From: Candidatus Binataceae bacterium
GTDB taxonomy: Bacteria > Desulfobacterota > Binatia > Binatales > Binataceae
DNA length: 64,000 nt
Direction: 5' to 3'
Assembly (NCBI GenBank): GCA_015478645.1
Contig: JADMIL010000001.1
Span: forward strand, 1-64,000
Made by a program: the position numbers and the translations under genes. The notes under the pieces were generated by a model. The model saw only the letters and a program-made list of their open reading frames with translations, did not search any database and was not told the origin of the DNA. Shown piece by piece: positions 49,302 through 57,248 of the stretch; position 1 is the first letter of the stretch, and every line of letters begins with the position of its first letter.

Positions 49302-49991
49302 ATGCCCGGCCCGCATCTGTCCGTAATTGTGCCGATGCTCAACGAGGAGCGCGCGATTGCCGCAACGCTTGGCGCGCTGCGCCGTGGCGCGCCCGGCGCC
49401 GAGGTCATCGTGGTCGACGGCGGCAGCTCCGATCGCGGCGTCGCGATCGCCCGCCCGCTATGCGATCGCCTCGTGGACGCGCCACGTGGCCGCGCCCGCC
49501 AGATGAACGCCGGCGCCGCCCTCGCGACCGGCGACGCGCTTGCCTTCGTGCATGCCGACACCCTCGTGCCGCGCGACTTCGCGCTCGTGATCGACACCGC
49601 GCTGACCGACGCGCGCGTGGTCGGCGGACGCTTCGACCTGGCCTTCGACGATCGCCGCCTCGCCTATCGCATCGTTGCGGCGTCGATCAATCTGCGCTCG
49701 CGTCTGACCCGCGCCGGCACTGGCGATCAGGCGCTCTTCGTGCGCCGCGATATCTTCACCCGCATGGATGGCTTTCCCGCGATCGACCTGTGCGAGGATG
49801 TCGACTTCGCCCGCCGCCTGCGCCGCCGCGGAAAGATTGCCTGTCCGCGTGCGCGGGTGATCACCTCGGCCCGCCGATGGCGCGACGGCGGTCTCGTCCG
49901 CACGATCATGCGCATGTGGCTGATCAAGACGCTGTTCCTGATCGGTGTACCGCCCGCCCGCCTCAAGCGCGCCTATCCCGATCGACGCTAG
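49302..49991 (+). CDS. TIGR04283-type family 2 glycosyltransferase
   Basis: A 229-aa GT2 enzyme with LSVIVPMLNEERAIAATLGAL, EVIVVDGGSSD and the metal-binding AFVHADTLVP, followed by GDQALFVRRDIFTRMDGFP. Members of this subfamily occur near arsenic and selenium genes in some bacteria, but nothing here supports that role. The track ORF extends 88 codons upstream; ATG 49302, 11 bp after purN, is the natural start. A palindromic repeat begins directly after its TAG stop. Confidence 0.88.
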   Translation: MPGPHLSVIVPMLNEERAIAATLGALRRGAPGAEVIVVDGGSSDRGVAIARPLCDRLVDAPRGRARQMNAGAALATGDALAFVHADTLVPRDFALVIDTALTDARVVGGRFDLAFDDRRLAYRIVAASINLRSRLTRAGTGDQALFVRRDIFTRMDGFPAIDLCEDVDFARRLRRRGKIACPRARVITSARRWRDGGLVRTIMRMWLIKTLFLIGVPPARLKRAYPDRR

Positions 49992-50099
49992 GGAACCTCT
50001 GCACAAGTTAGGTTGTCATTCTGAGCGCAGCGAAGAATCCCGGATCCGGGACCCATGCGCTGCGCTCAGGGTGACAGCGGAGCCTTGTGCAGAGGTTTC
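49992..50099. repeat. MITE-like palindromic repeat, copy F
   Basis: A full copy starting immediately after the TAG stop of the glycosyltransferase gene (GGAACCTCTGCACAAGTTAGG...) and ending CTTGTGCAGAGGTTTC before TAGG. Same orientation as D and E. A decayed half copy follows directly. Confidence 0.92.
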
Positions 50100-50100
50100 T

Positions 50101-50154
50101 AGGGAGTGTCTGCGCAAAGCCCGCTCCGTCACTCTCAGCGCAGCGAAGAATCCC
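50101..50154. repeat. Degenerate half copy of the palindromic repeat
   Basis: AGGGAGTGTCTGCGCAAAGCCCGCTCCGTCACTCTCAGCGCAGCGAAGAATCCC (described piecewise) parallels the left half of the family: GGGAACCTCTGCACAAGGCTCCGCTGTCACCCTGAG. The right half is missing. Its place next to copy F suggests nested or tandem insertion followed by decay. Confidence 0.7.
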
Positions 50155-50293
50155 ACAACCGGCTTGGCGAAAATCGAATCGGGCGGAGCGGGCATGGGGG
50201 GCGAGCCGGCGAACCGCGGTTATTAAAACTGCCACTTGCGGCCACTTGCGGGAAGCCGCGCGCGTCAGCAGAATAAAGCTGGAAGGAGTAACA

Positions 50294-50557
50294 GTGGCCA
50301 AAGTACAGGTCTATTCCACCGCCTACTGCCCGTTTTGCACGCGCGCCAAGGCCCTGCTCAAGCAAAAAGGCGTCGCGTTTGAAGAAATCGACGTCACCGA
50401 CGACGACGATTTACGCGAACGGATGGTCGAGCTGTCGGGCGGCCGCCGCACCGTCCCGGAGATCTTCATCAACGGCAAGATCGTCGGCGGCTACGACGAG
50501 TTGCGCGCACTCGAAGCACGCGGCGAGCTCGACCGCCTGCTCGCCGAAGCGGGTTGA
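50294..50557 (+). CDS. grxC: Glutaredoxin 3
   Basis: An 87-aa thiol oxidoreductase using glutathione. The redox site is C12-P-F-C15 (YCPFCTRAKALL), with the cis-Pro segment TVPEIFINGKIVGGYDEL. The GTG start at 50294 is supported by GGAAGGAG 5 nt upstream; the track start is well upstream inside the repeat. Its substrate pool would be supplied by the glutamate-cysteine ligase at 52.7 kb. Confidence 0.96.
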   Translation: MAKVQVYSTAYCPFCTRAKALLKQKGVAFEEIDVTDDDDLRERMVELSGGRRTVPEIFINGKIVGGYDELRALEARGELDRLLAEAG

Positions 50558-50656
50558 TCCTTCCCCCGCGCCTGTGGGCGAAACCGCGGCCCCGGCCGAC
50601 GCGCGCGAGGGCCGCGGCATTACCCATCGATTAGAACCTATCGCGCGTAACCGATC

Positions 50657-50935
50657 ATGATCGACGAATTCGATAGCGCCCAATTTCCCGGCAATTTCTA
50701 CACCGGACTGGTCGTCCTGCTCGACGCGATCCGCGGACGCGGCATCATCCGCTCGCATAGCGGGCGCGAGATCCGCTTCGAATTTCCCTTCGTCAGCGTG
50801 GTCGGCGCGCCGATCGGCGGACGCGCCCCCGGCCTCGAGCTGTTGCACGAGGGCGACAGTGTCGGCTTCGACGTCGGCTGGACCTCGCACGGCCTGCGCG
50901 TCACGACCATCCGCCCCGCCTCCGGCTCACGCTGA
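50657..50935 (+). CDS. Small OB-like (cold-shock-fold-like) hypothetical protein
   Basis: A 92-aa protein whose strand order resembles a cold-shock domain: GLVVLLDAIRGRGIIRSHSG, then REIRFEFPFVSVVG, then LLHEGDSVGFDVGWTSHGLRVTTIRP. The aromatic RNP1/RNP2 residues of true CspA proteins (KGFGFI, VFVH) are not conserved, so RNA binding is uncertain. No other family is evident. It follows grxC at a 99-bp distance and precedes the oppositely oriented glycerol kinase gene. Confidence 0.68.
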   Translation: MIDEFDSAQFPGNFYTGLVVLLDAIRGRGIIRSHSGREIRFEFPFVSVVGAPIGGRAPGLELLHEGDSVGFDVGWTSHGLRVTTIRPASGSR

Positions 50936-51043
50936 CCTGCTATCCCGCGCTATCAGGTTTCCGGGATTATCCCGCGCCCGGGATTCTTTGCGTCGGCAGC
51001 CGGCGCTCGCGCAACATTACTAAATGTAGGACAATCATGCAAC

Positions 51044-52540
51044 TCAGGTGTCATTCGCGCCGCGGCTGAGCGTCCGCGCGACCGCGTCACGCCATCCCGC
51101 CAGCAGCCGTTCGCGCTCCGCCGCGCGCATCTTTGGCCGAAACACCCGATCGGTCCGCCGCAGCCCGCGCGTCTCGCCCGCCCCGCGCCACAGCTTCACC
51201 GCCATCCCGGCCAGGATCGCCGCGCCCAGCGCCGTCGTCTCGGCCATCGCCGGACGCCGCACCGGCCGCCCCGAAATGTCCGCCTGGAACTGCATCAGGT
51301 AGTCGTTGGCGACCGCGCCGCCGTCCACCCGCAATTCCGGGATAACCTGCCCACTGTCGCGCTCCATCGCGATCAGCACGTCATGCACCTGGTAGGCGAT
51401 GCTGTCGAGGGTCGCGCGCACGATCGCCGCCCGCGTGGTGTCGCGGGTCAGGCCGAAGATCGCGCCGCGCGCGCCACTGTCCCAATACGGTGCGCCCAGT
51501 CCAACGAAGGCCGGCACCACGTAGGGCGCGCCGCGATCGCCACCGCCTTGCGCCAGCGCCTGCGTCTCCGAAGCCTGCTTGATCAGGCCGAGTTCGTCAC
51601 GCAGCCATTGCACCGCCGCGCCGGCGATAAAAACCGAACCCTCGAGCGCGTAGGCGGGCGCGCCGGCCGCGTCCAGCGCCGCCGTGCTCAGCAGCCGGTG
51701 GTGCGAGACGATCCGATCGCTGCCCGTATGCATCAGCAGGAACGCGCCGGTTCCGTAGGTGACCTTGGCCGCCCCCAGATGCACCGCGCCCTGCCCGAAC
51801 AACGCCGCCTGCTGGTCGCCGATACTCGCGCCGATCGGCACCGCGCGATCGCCGAACAGACCGGCCGCCGCTTCGGCTAGCGGTCCGCGCGAGGCGACCG
51901 GCGCCGGCAGCATTTGCGGCGCCACGCCCAGCATTTCGAGCATCGCCGGATCCCAGCGGCGCCGTTCCAGGTCGAACATCAGCGTGCGCGACGCGTTGGT
52001 ATAGTCGGTCACGAAGGCGCTGCCGCGCGACAGCTTGAAGATCAGCCAGGCGTCGATCGTGCCGAAACACAACTCGCCGCGCGCGGCGCGCCGGCGGATC
52101 GCCGGGTCGTGATCCAGCAGCCATTTGAGCTTGGTTCCCGAGAAGTAGGGATCGATCAGCAGTCCGGTGATCCGCGTGACCTCGGCTGCGCGTGGCGCGA
52201 GCGCCGCGCAGATCGCCGCGCTCCGCCGGCATTGCCACACGATCGCGCGATGCACCGGGCGGCCGCTCGCGCGCTCCCACACTACGAAGGTCTCGCGTTG
52301 ATTGGTGATTCCGATCGCCGCCAGGTCGCCGGCGCGGATGCGCGCCTTCCGGATCGCCATCCGTCCGAGTGCCACCACCGATTTATAGATCGCCTCGGCG
52401 TCGTGCTCGACCCATCCGGGCCGCGGATAGAACTGGCGCACTTCGCCATAGGTCCGCCCGCGGATCCGGCCGCCCGCGTCGATTACCATCACGGTGGTTC
52501 CGGTCGTCCCCTGATCGATCGCGAGCACGCATTGCGCCAT
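51044..52540 (-). CDS. glpK: Glycerol kinase
   Basis: It phosphorylates glycerol with ATP. The FGGY-family N-terminus is AIDQGTTGTTVMVIDAGG, with IGITNQRETFVVWERASGRPVHRAIVWQ, the glycerol site region GTIDAWLIF, and the C-terminal GAAILAGMAV block. The 498 aa length is normal. GAGG lies 8 nt before the ATG at 52540. The glycerol facilitator and glycerol-3-phosphate dehydrogenase are not in the window. Product could feed phospholipid synthesis with the PlsC-like and PgsA enzymes also encoded here. Confidence 0.96.
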   Translation of the reverse strand: MAQCVLAIDQGTTGTTVMVIDAGGRIRGRTYGEVRQFYPRPGWVEHDAEAIYKSVVALGRMAIRKARIRAGDLAAIGITNQRETFVVWERASGRPVHRAIVWQCRRSAAICAALAPRAAEVTRITGLLIDPYFSGTKLKWLLDHDPAIRRRAARGELCFGTIDAWLIFKLSRGSAFVTDYTNASRTLMFDLERRRWDPAMLEMLGVAPQMLPAPVASRGPLAEAAAGLFGDRAVPIGASIGDQQAALFGQGAVHLGAAKVTYGTGAFLLMHTGSDRIVSHHRLLSTAALDAAGAPAYALEGSVFIAGAAVQWLRDELGLIKQASETQALAQGGGDRGAPYVVPAFVGLGAPYWDSGARGAIFGLTRDTTRAAIVRATLDSIAYQVHDVLIAMERDSGQVIPELRVDGGAVANDYLMQFQADISGRPVRRPAMAETTALGAAILAGMAVKLWRGAGETRGLRRTDRVFRPKMRAAERERLLAGWRDAVARTLSRGANDT

Positions 52541-52713
52541 CGCTCATGCCTCTGCGCGGCCACCTTAAGCAAGCCGCTTGCGGCTGACAAGCGCAGCCCA
52601 TCCGGCAGCTTGCCTTAACGGATTTGCGAAGCCATGATAGGCGCGCGATCGGGGCGAAAGTCCTGTGATGCAACCGGACGCCGAACGCCACCCGCAAGCC
52701 AGGCATAAGCAAG

Positions 52714-54078
52714 ATGACCGAGCCGCTGGAAAAGAAAGAGGAGTTGATCCGCTACTTCGAAAGCGGCGCGAAACCGCGGGATAAGTGGCGTATCGGCACG
52801 GAATACGAGAAGGTCGCGGTCAGCGTCCCCAGTGGCACGGCGCTGCCCTTTTCGGGCCCCGGCGGAGTCGAGGAAATCATGCGCCGGCTGATCGATCGCT
52901 ACGGCTATCAGCCCGACGACGAGCACGGCCGAATCATCGCGCTGCGCGGCGAGCGCGCCCCGATCACCATCGAGCCCGGCGGCCAGATCGAGCTCTCCGG
53001 CGAGCAATGCGACAACGTGCATTGTGCGCTCCGCGAGTTCTCCGCCCACGCCCAGCAGCTAATCGAGATTGGCCATCAGATCGGCGCCGCGGTGCTCGGC
53101 CTCGGGATCCAGCCGCTCAGCCGCATCGACGAAATCGAGCTTCTGCCGAAAGCCCGCTACCACATCATGTACCCGTACATGGCGCGCAAGGGGCGCCTCG
53201 GCCAGCGCATGATGAAGCAGACCGCCGGGGTGCAGGCCAACCTCGACTACGCCGATGAAGCCGACGCGATGCGCAAGTTGCGCCTCAGCATGGGTATCGT
53301 GCCGCTGCTCTATGCGGTCTTCGCCAACTCGCCGATCTCCGACGGCAGCCTCAACGGCTATCAGAGCTTCCGCGGCCATATCTGGACCGATACTGATCGC
53401 GATCGCTGCGGCGTGCCACCGTTCGTCTTTGGCGACAGCGCCGGCTTCGAGGATTACGCGGAGTACGCGCTCGACGTGCCGATGTACTTCCTGATGCGCG
53501 ATCATCGCTATCTCAACCTGACCGCCGGCTCCGGCATCACCTTTCGCCAGTTCATGGAGCAGGGCTGGAACGGCCACCGCGCAACGCTCGACGACTGGGC
53601 GAACCATCTGACCACGCTTTTCATCGAGGTCCGGCTCAAGAAATACGTCGAGGTGCGCACCGCCGACAGCCAGTCGCCCGCGCTGATGCTCGCGCTGCCG
53701 GCGCTTCTGAAGGGCGTACTCTACGACGACGATTGCTTGCTCGCGGCCTGGGACCTGGTCAAGCGCTGGAGCTACGAGGAGCGCGTTCAATTGACCGCCG
53801 ACGCCCATAAGATGGGCCTCGAGGCCCGCGCCGGGCGCGCAACGTTCAAGGATCTCGGCCTCGAACTGCTCAACATCGCCGCCACCGGCCTCACCCGCCA
53901 GCGGGCATTGAATGAGCGCGGCGAGGATGAGAGCATTTATCTGTTGCGCCTGATCGACCTGGTGCGCAGCGGCCATTCGCCCGCGAGCCTGCTCGTCGCG
54001 CATTGGAAGGGCCGCTGGAATTACGATATCGGACGGCTGGTCGCGGATACCGCATACGACGCCGAGGCGGCGTTCTGA
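52714..54078 (+). CDS. gshA: Glutamate-cysteine ligase, plant/alphaproteobacterial type
   Basis: The first step of glutathione synthesis. RIGTEYEKVAVSVPSGTALPF near the N-terminus and the blocks ITIEPGGQIELSG, RYHIMYPYMARKGRLGQRMMK, TAGVQANLDY and VEVRTADSQSP match the plant-type GCL group rather than E. coli GshA. Length 454 aa. No clear ribosome-binding site precedes ATG 52714. It is followed without a gap by a GspC-like gene, which is probably co-transcribed. gshB is not in the window. Confidence 0.93.
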   Translation: MTEPLEKKEELIRYFESGAKPRDKWRIGTEYEKVAVSVPSGTALPFSGPGGVEEIMRRLIDRYGYQPDDEHGRIIALRGERAPITIEPGGQIELSGEQCDNVHCALREFSAHAQQLIEIGHQIGAAVLGLGIQPLSRIDEIELLPKARYHIMYPYMARKGRLGQRMMKQTAGVQANLDYADEADAMRKLRLSMGIVPLLYAVFANSPISDGSLNGYQSFRGHIWTDTDRDRCGVPPFVFGDSAGFEDYAEYALDVPMYFLMRDHRYLNLTAGSGITFRQFMEQGWNGHRATLDDWANHLTTLFIEVRLKKYVEVRTADSQSPALMLALPALLKGVLYDDDCLLAAWDLVKRWSYEERVQLTADAHKMGLEARAGRATFKDLGLELLNIAATGLTRQRALNERGEDESIYLLRLIDLVRSGHSPASLLVAHWKGRWNYDIGRLVADTAYDAEAAF

Positions 54079-54996
54079 ATGACGTTCAATCTTCACGAAC
54101 GATATCTGTACGCGCTCAATGCGATGCTGGTCGTGGCGATCGCCTATTTCGCCGCGCTCGCCGTCAGCGACATGATTCGCCTGCGCATGGGGACCGATGT
54201 CGTGCCCGCGATGACCCTCGGCACCGCCGCTGGCACGGCCGGCCTCGACGCCGCGACTTCGCGTGCCACCTACCAGGCGATTGCCCGGCGCGACGTCTTC
54301 AATCTCGCGCCCGCGCCCGAAGCGGCGCCGGTCGCCACCGAAGATCTCAACGTCACCCTGCTCGGCACCTCGCATCTGAGCGGCGGCCTGCCGCCCTTCG
54401 CGATTATTGAGACGCAAGCCGGCGATCAGTCGCTCTATCGGCTTGGCGACACGATTCCCGACGTCGGCCGCCTCGTCCAGATCGACCACAACCGCGTAAT
54501 CGTCGATCACCACGGGCGGCACGTGGCGCTGGTAATCCCGCACGACGATTCCGCCGTTCCCGATCAGGACAACGAAGGCATGCGTTCGCTCCGGATGCGC
54601 GGGTTGCGCCGCCCTTTCATGCATAACCCGATGCTGCGTCGCGTCCCGCCCACGGCCGGCGTGCACCGCATCGCCCCCAACCGCTACGCGCTCGATCGCA
54701 CCGCAGTCGACCACAACATGCAGAACATGGCTCAGCTCTTCACCCAGATCCGCGCCGTCCCGAATCTCCAGGATGGCACGGCGAACGGTTTCGTCCTGTC
54801 GGAAATTCAGCCCGGTTCGATCTTCCAGAATATCGGCCTACAGAATGGCGACGTCCTGACCAACGTCTCCGGCCAGCCGGTTGGCGACCCGGCCAAGGCG
54901 ATGCAGATGCTCTCGACGCTCGGCAGCCGATCGTTCATCACGCTTGGCGTGATCCGCAACGGCACTCCGGTTCAACTTTCGTACTCGATTCACTGA
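54079..54996 (+). CDS. GspC-like type II secretion protein with PDZ domain
   Basis: A bitopic inner-membrane protein. A cytoplasmic N-terminus and membrane helix (about 11-35, ALNAMLVVAIAYFAALAVSD) precede the HR domain (LNVTLLGTS, then YRLGDTIPDVGRLVQIDHN) and a C-terminal PDZ domain (FVLSEIQPGSIFQNIGLQNGDVL). In type II secretion GspC links the inner-membrane assembly to the GspD secretin. No other gsp gene is near, so it is an orphan in this window or part of a split locus. The ATG directly abuts the gshA stop (TGAATG). Confidence 0.87.
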   Translation: MTFNLHERYLYALNAMLVVAIAYFAALAVSDMIRLRMGTDVVPAMTLGTAAGTAGLDAATSRATYQAIARRDVFNLAPAPEAAPVATEDLNVTLLGTSHLSGGLPPFAIIETQAGDQSLYRLGDTIPDVGRLVQIDHNRVIVDHHGRHVALVIPHDDSAVPDQDNEGMRSLRMRGLRRPFMHNPMLRRVPPTAGVHRIAPNRYALDRTAVDHNMQNMAQLFTQIRAVPNLQDGTANGFVLSEIQPGSIFQNIGLQNGDVLTNVSGQPVGDPAKAMQMLSTLGSRSFITLGVIRNGTPVQLSYSIH

Positions 54997-55021
54997 TCGC
55001 CGAAGCATTGATCGACGAAGA

Positions 55022-56260
55022 GTGGACGCCCGCAAGCCCGACATCACCATGAGCCGGCGGCGCTTCGTCCGCGGTGGCGTCGCCTTCGCCGCTTCCCTAT
55101 GCGCCCCGACGGTCTTCGCGGTTGCCGCCGCCGCTACCCGGCGCCATTCGCCCGCGCCGAAATCTTCAGCGTCGGCCCCCTCCGGCGCGAACTCCGCCGC
55201 GCTCAACGCACCCTATGCCACCGCTTGCGTGATGGAACCGGTCACCGGCACGATCATCTTCGACCATGACATGCATCGCCCCTGGCCGACCGCGTCGCTG
55301 GCCAAGATGATGCTCATGCTGATCGTCGCCGAAAAGTTGCACGACGGCAGCCTCAAACTCACCGACAAGGTCACCACCTCCGCCTTCGCCGCGCAGATGG
55401 GCGGCTCGCAGGTCTATCTCAAGGAGGGCGAAACTTTCACCCTCCAGCAGATGATGCAGGCCGTCGTGATTCATTCGGCCAACGACGCGTCGGTCGCGGT
55501 CGCCGAGTACGTCGGCGGTTCGGTCGAGGCCTTCACCGCGATGATGAATCAGCGTGCCGCGGCGCTTGGCCTCAAGGACACCCATTACTATTCAGTTCAC
55601 GGCCTGCCGCCGGCGCCCGGCCACCAGCCTGACGTGTCGAGCGCCTATGATCTCGCCGTGATGGCCCGCGAACTGGTGAAGTACCCCGACCTGCTGCGCT
55701 GGGCGGCGACCGATAGCACTCCGTTCCGCAACGGCACCTTTCAATTGCGCAATACCAATCATCTGGTGCGCACGTTTGCCGGATGCGACGGGCTCAAGAC
55801 CGGCTTTTACGATCAGGCCGGCTTCAACGTCGTCGCCACTGCCCGGCGCGCAGGTCTGCGGCTGATCGCGGTGGTCCTTGGCTCGCCACGCAAGGAGGTG
55901 AACTTCAGCGCCGCCTCGACCATGATGGCGCAGGGCTTCGCCGATTATGAAATGCGCCAGATTGCCCATCGCGGCGACGCCATCGCCCGCGTGGTGCCGG
56001 TTACCGACGGCGCGGCCAGCACGGTCCGCCCGGTCTGGAGCGAAGACGCGTCGATCTTCACCGCCCGCGACGATGAGAAAGCCGGCTTCACGATCGATTT
56101 TCGCCTGCCCGCGTCGATCGACGCGCCCATTGCCGCCGGACAGAACATCGGCACCGCGGTCGTCGTGGTCGACGGCAAATCGCGCCAGGAGCTGCCCCTG
56201 ATGGCGCCCGCCGCCGTCGCTCGCGACACGCTCTTTCAACGCCTGACTGGGGGACTCTAG
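55022..56260 (+). CDS. Tat-exported D-alanyl-D-alanine carboxypeptidase (peptidase S11)
   Basis: A penicillin-binding protein that trims the peptidoglycan pentapeptide. SRRRFVRGGVAFAASLCAP is a twin-arginine signal. Active-site motifs are SxxK at S92-K95 (TASLAKMM), SxN at S152-N154 (HSANDAS), and KTG in DGLKTGFYD. The C-terminal beta domain typical of PBP5-like enzymes follows. Length 412 aa. The start may be GTG 55022 or ATG 55049, nine codons later; both keep the Tat motif. Confidence 0.93.
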   Translation: MDARKPDITMSRRRFVRGGVAFAASLCAPTVFAVAAAATRRHSPAPKSSASAPSGANSAALNAPYATACVMEPVTGTIIFDHDMHRPWPTASLAKMMLMLIVAEKLHDGSLKLTDKVTTSAFAAQMGGSQVYLKEGETFTLQQMMQAVVIHSANDASVAVAEYVGGSVEAFTAMMNQRAAALGLKDTHYYSVHGLPPAPGHQPDVSSAYDLAVMARELVKYPDLLRWAATDSTPFRNGTFQLRNTNHLVRTFAGCDGLKTGFYDQAGFNVVATARRAGLRLIAVVLGSPRKEVNFSAASTMMAQGFADYEMRQIAHRGDAIARVVPVTDGAASTVRPVWSEDASIFTARDDEKAGFTIDFRLPASIDAPIAAGQNIGTAVVVVDGKSRQELPLMAPAAVARDTLFQRLTGGL

Positions 56261-56316
56261 CGCCGGATGCGGCGCGCGACTTTACCCACCCCGCCGCTCC
56301 GGGAGACAATCGGCCC

Positions 56317-57231
56317 ATGTCCCTGAAACGTATCGGTCTTATCGCGGCCGCCGCGCTCGTGGCGCTAGCCGCGATTAATCTCGGGCTGCATTTCGGCCAG
56401 ATTTACCACGATCGCCTCGGCTTCGACGCCGACCAGGCCTTTCCCCCGGGCAAGCCCTTCGCGCCCGGCGAAATCTACGCGAGCACGCTCGCCGCGATCA
56501 TGGATCACGAACTCAATTCCGGCTTCGGCTGGCGCCCCAACGATCTCATCATCTGGGGTCCGCTCCTGATGGCCGACAATAACGCTTCGCGCCAGATCGG
56601 CATCATCATGGCGGTGCGCGAGACGACCCGCGTCTTCAAGGACGACCTGACCAAGATTTCATCCAACGAGTACGATCCCAACCTGGTCGTCGCCGACACC
56701 GATTTCCGCAACGACGCGGAAAAATGGATGCTCCCGTCGGCCGAGCACAAGTATGCCGACGGCGTCGCTCATCTGCACCTCTACATCGCCGGCCTCCACA
56801 GCACGCCGCCCACCTCGCGCGAACTCAACCAGCGCAACGTCGAATTGATTACCCTGTTCGAGGCCTGGGGCGATTTGCTCGGCGACGCCCATGCGATGCT
56901 CTACATGACCCAGCGGCCCGACGGCGGCCCGATCCGTCCGTGGAACGATGATGACTATTTTTATCACGCGCAGGGCTATGCGCACGTGATTTACTACATG
57001 TTGATCGCGGTCAAACGCGAATATCATCAGACCGAGACCACCAAGCCGGTGATCGAACAGCTCATCGACGAGACCATCACGCCGCTCGCCAGTGCCGCCG
57101 CGATGAAACCGCTGATCGTGCTCAACGGCTCCGAGACCGGCCTGCTCGCCAACCATCGGCACAATCTCGACGCCTACATTTCCGAGGCGCGCCAGAAGAT
57201 GTATTCGATTCGCGAAGAACTCGCCCGCTAG
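56317..57231 (+). CDS. DUF2333 family protein
   Basis: A 304-aa envelope protein: an N-terminal membrane anchor (about 4-28, KRIGLIAAAALVALAAINLG) followed by a soluble domain with MDHELNSGFGWRPNDLIIWGP, ISSNEYDPNLVVADTDFRND and a C-terminal LLANHRHNLDAYISEARQKM. The pattern fits the DUF2333 family of Proteobacteria; its function is unknown. GGGAGA precedes the ATG. It lies 56 bp after the carboxypeptidase gene, so it may act in the cell envelope with it. Confidence 0.85.
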   Translation: MSLKRIGLIAAAALVALAAINLGLHFGQIYHDRLGFDADQAFPPGKPFAPGEIYASTLAAIMDHELNSGFGWRPNDLIIWGPLLMADNNASRQIGIIMAVRETTRVFKDDLTKISSNEYDPNLVVADTDFRNDAEKWMLPSAEHKYADGVAHLHLYIAGLHSTPPTSRELNQRNVELITLFEAWGDLLGDAHAMLYMTQRPDGGPIRPWNDDDYFYHAQGYAHVIYYMLIAVKREYHQTETTKPVIEQLIDETITPLASAAAMKPLIVLNGSETGLLANHRHNLDAYISEARQKMYSIREELAR

Positions 57232-57248
57232 CCCGCGCGCGCGGCGAC

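Noticed and set aside
53059-54714. 551-aa minus-strand ORF opposite gshA and the GspC gene
   Set aside because: Both plus-strand genes have clear family motifs and a coupled stop/start; the antisense has none.
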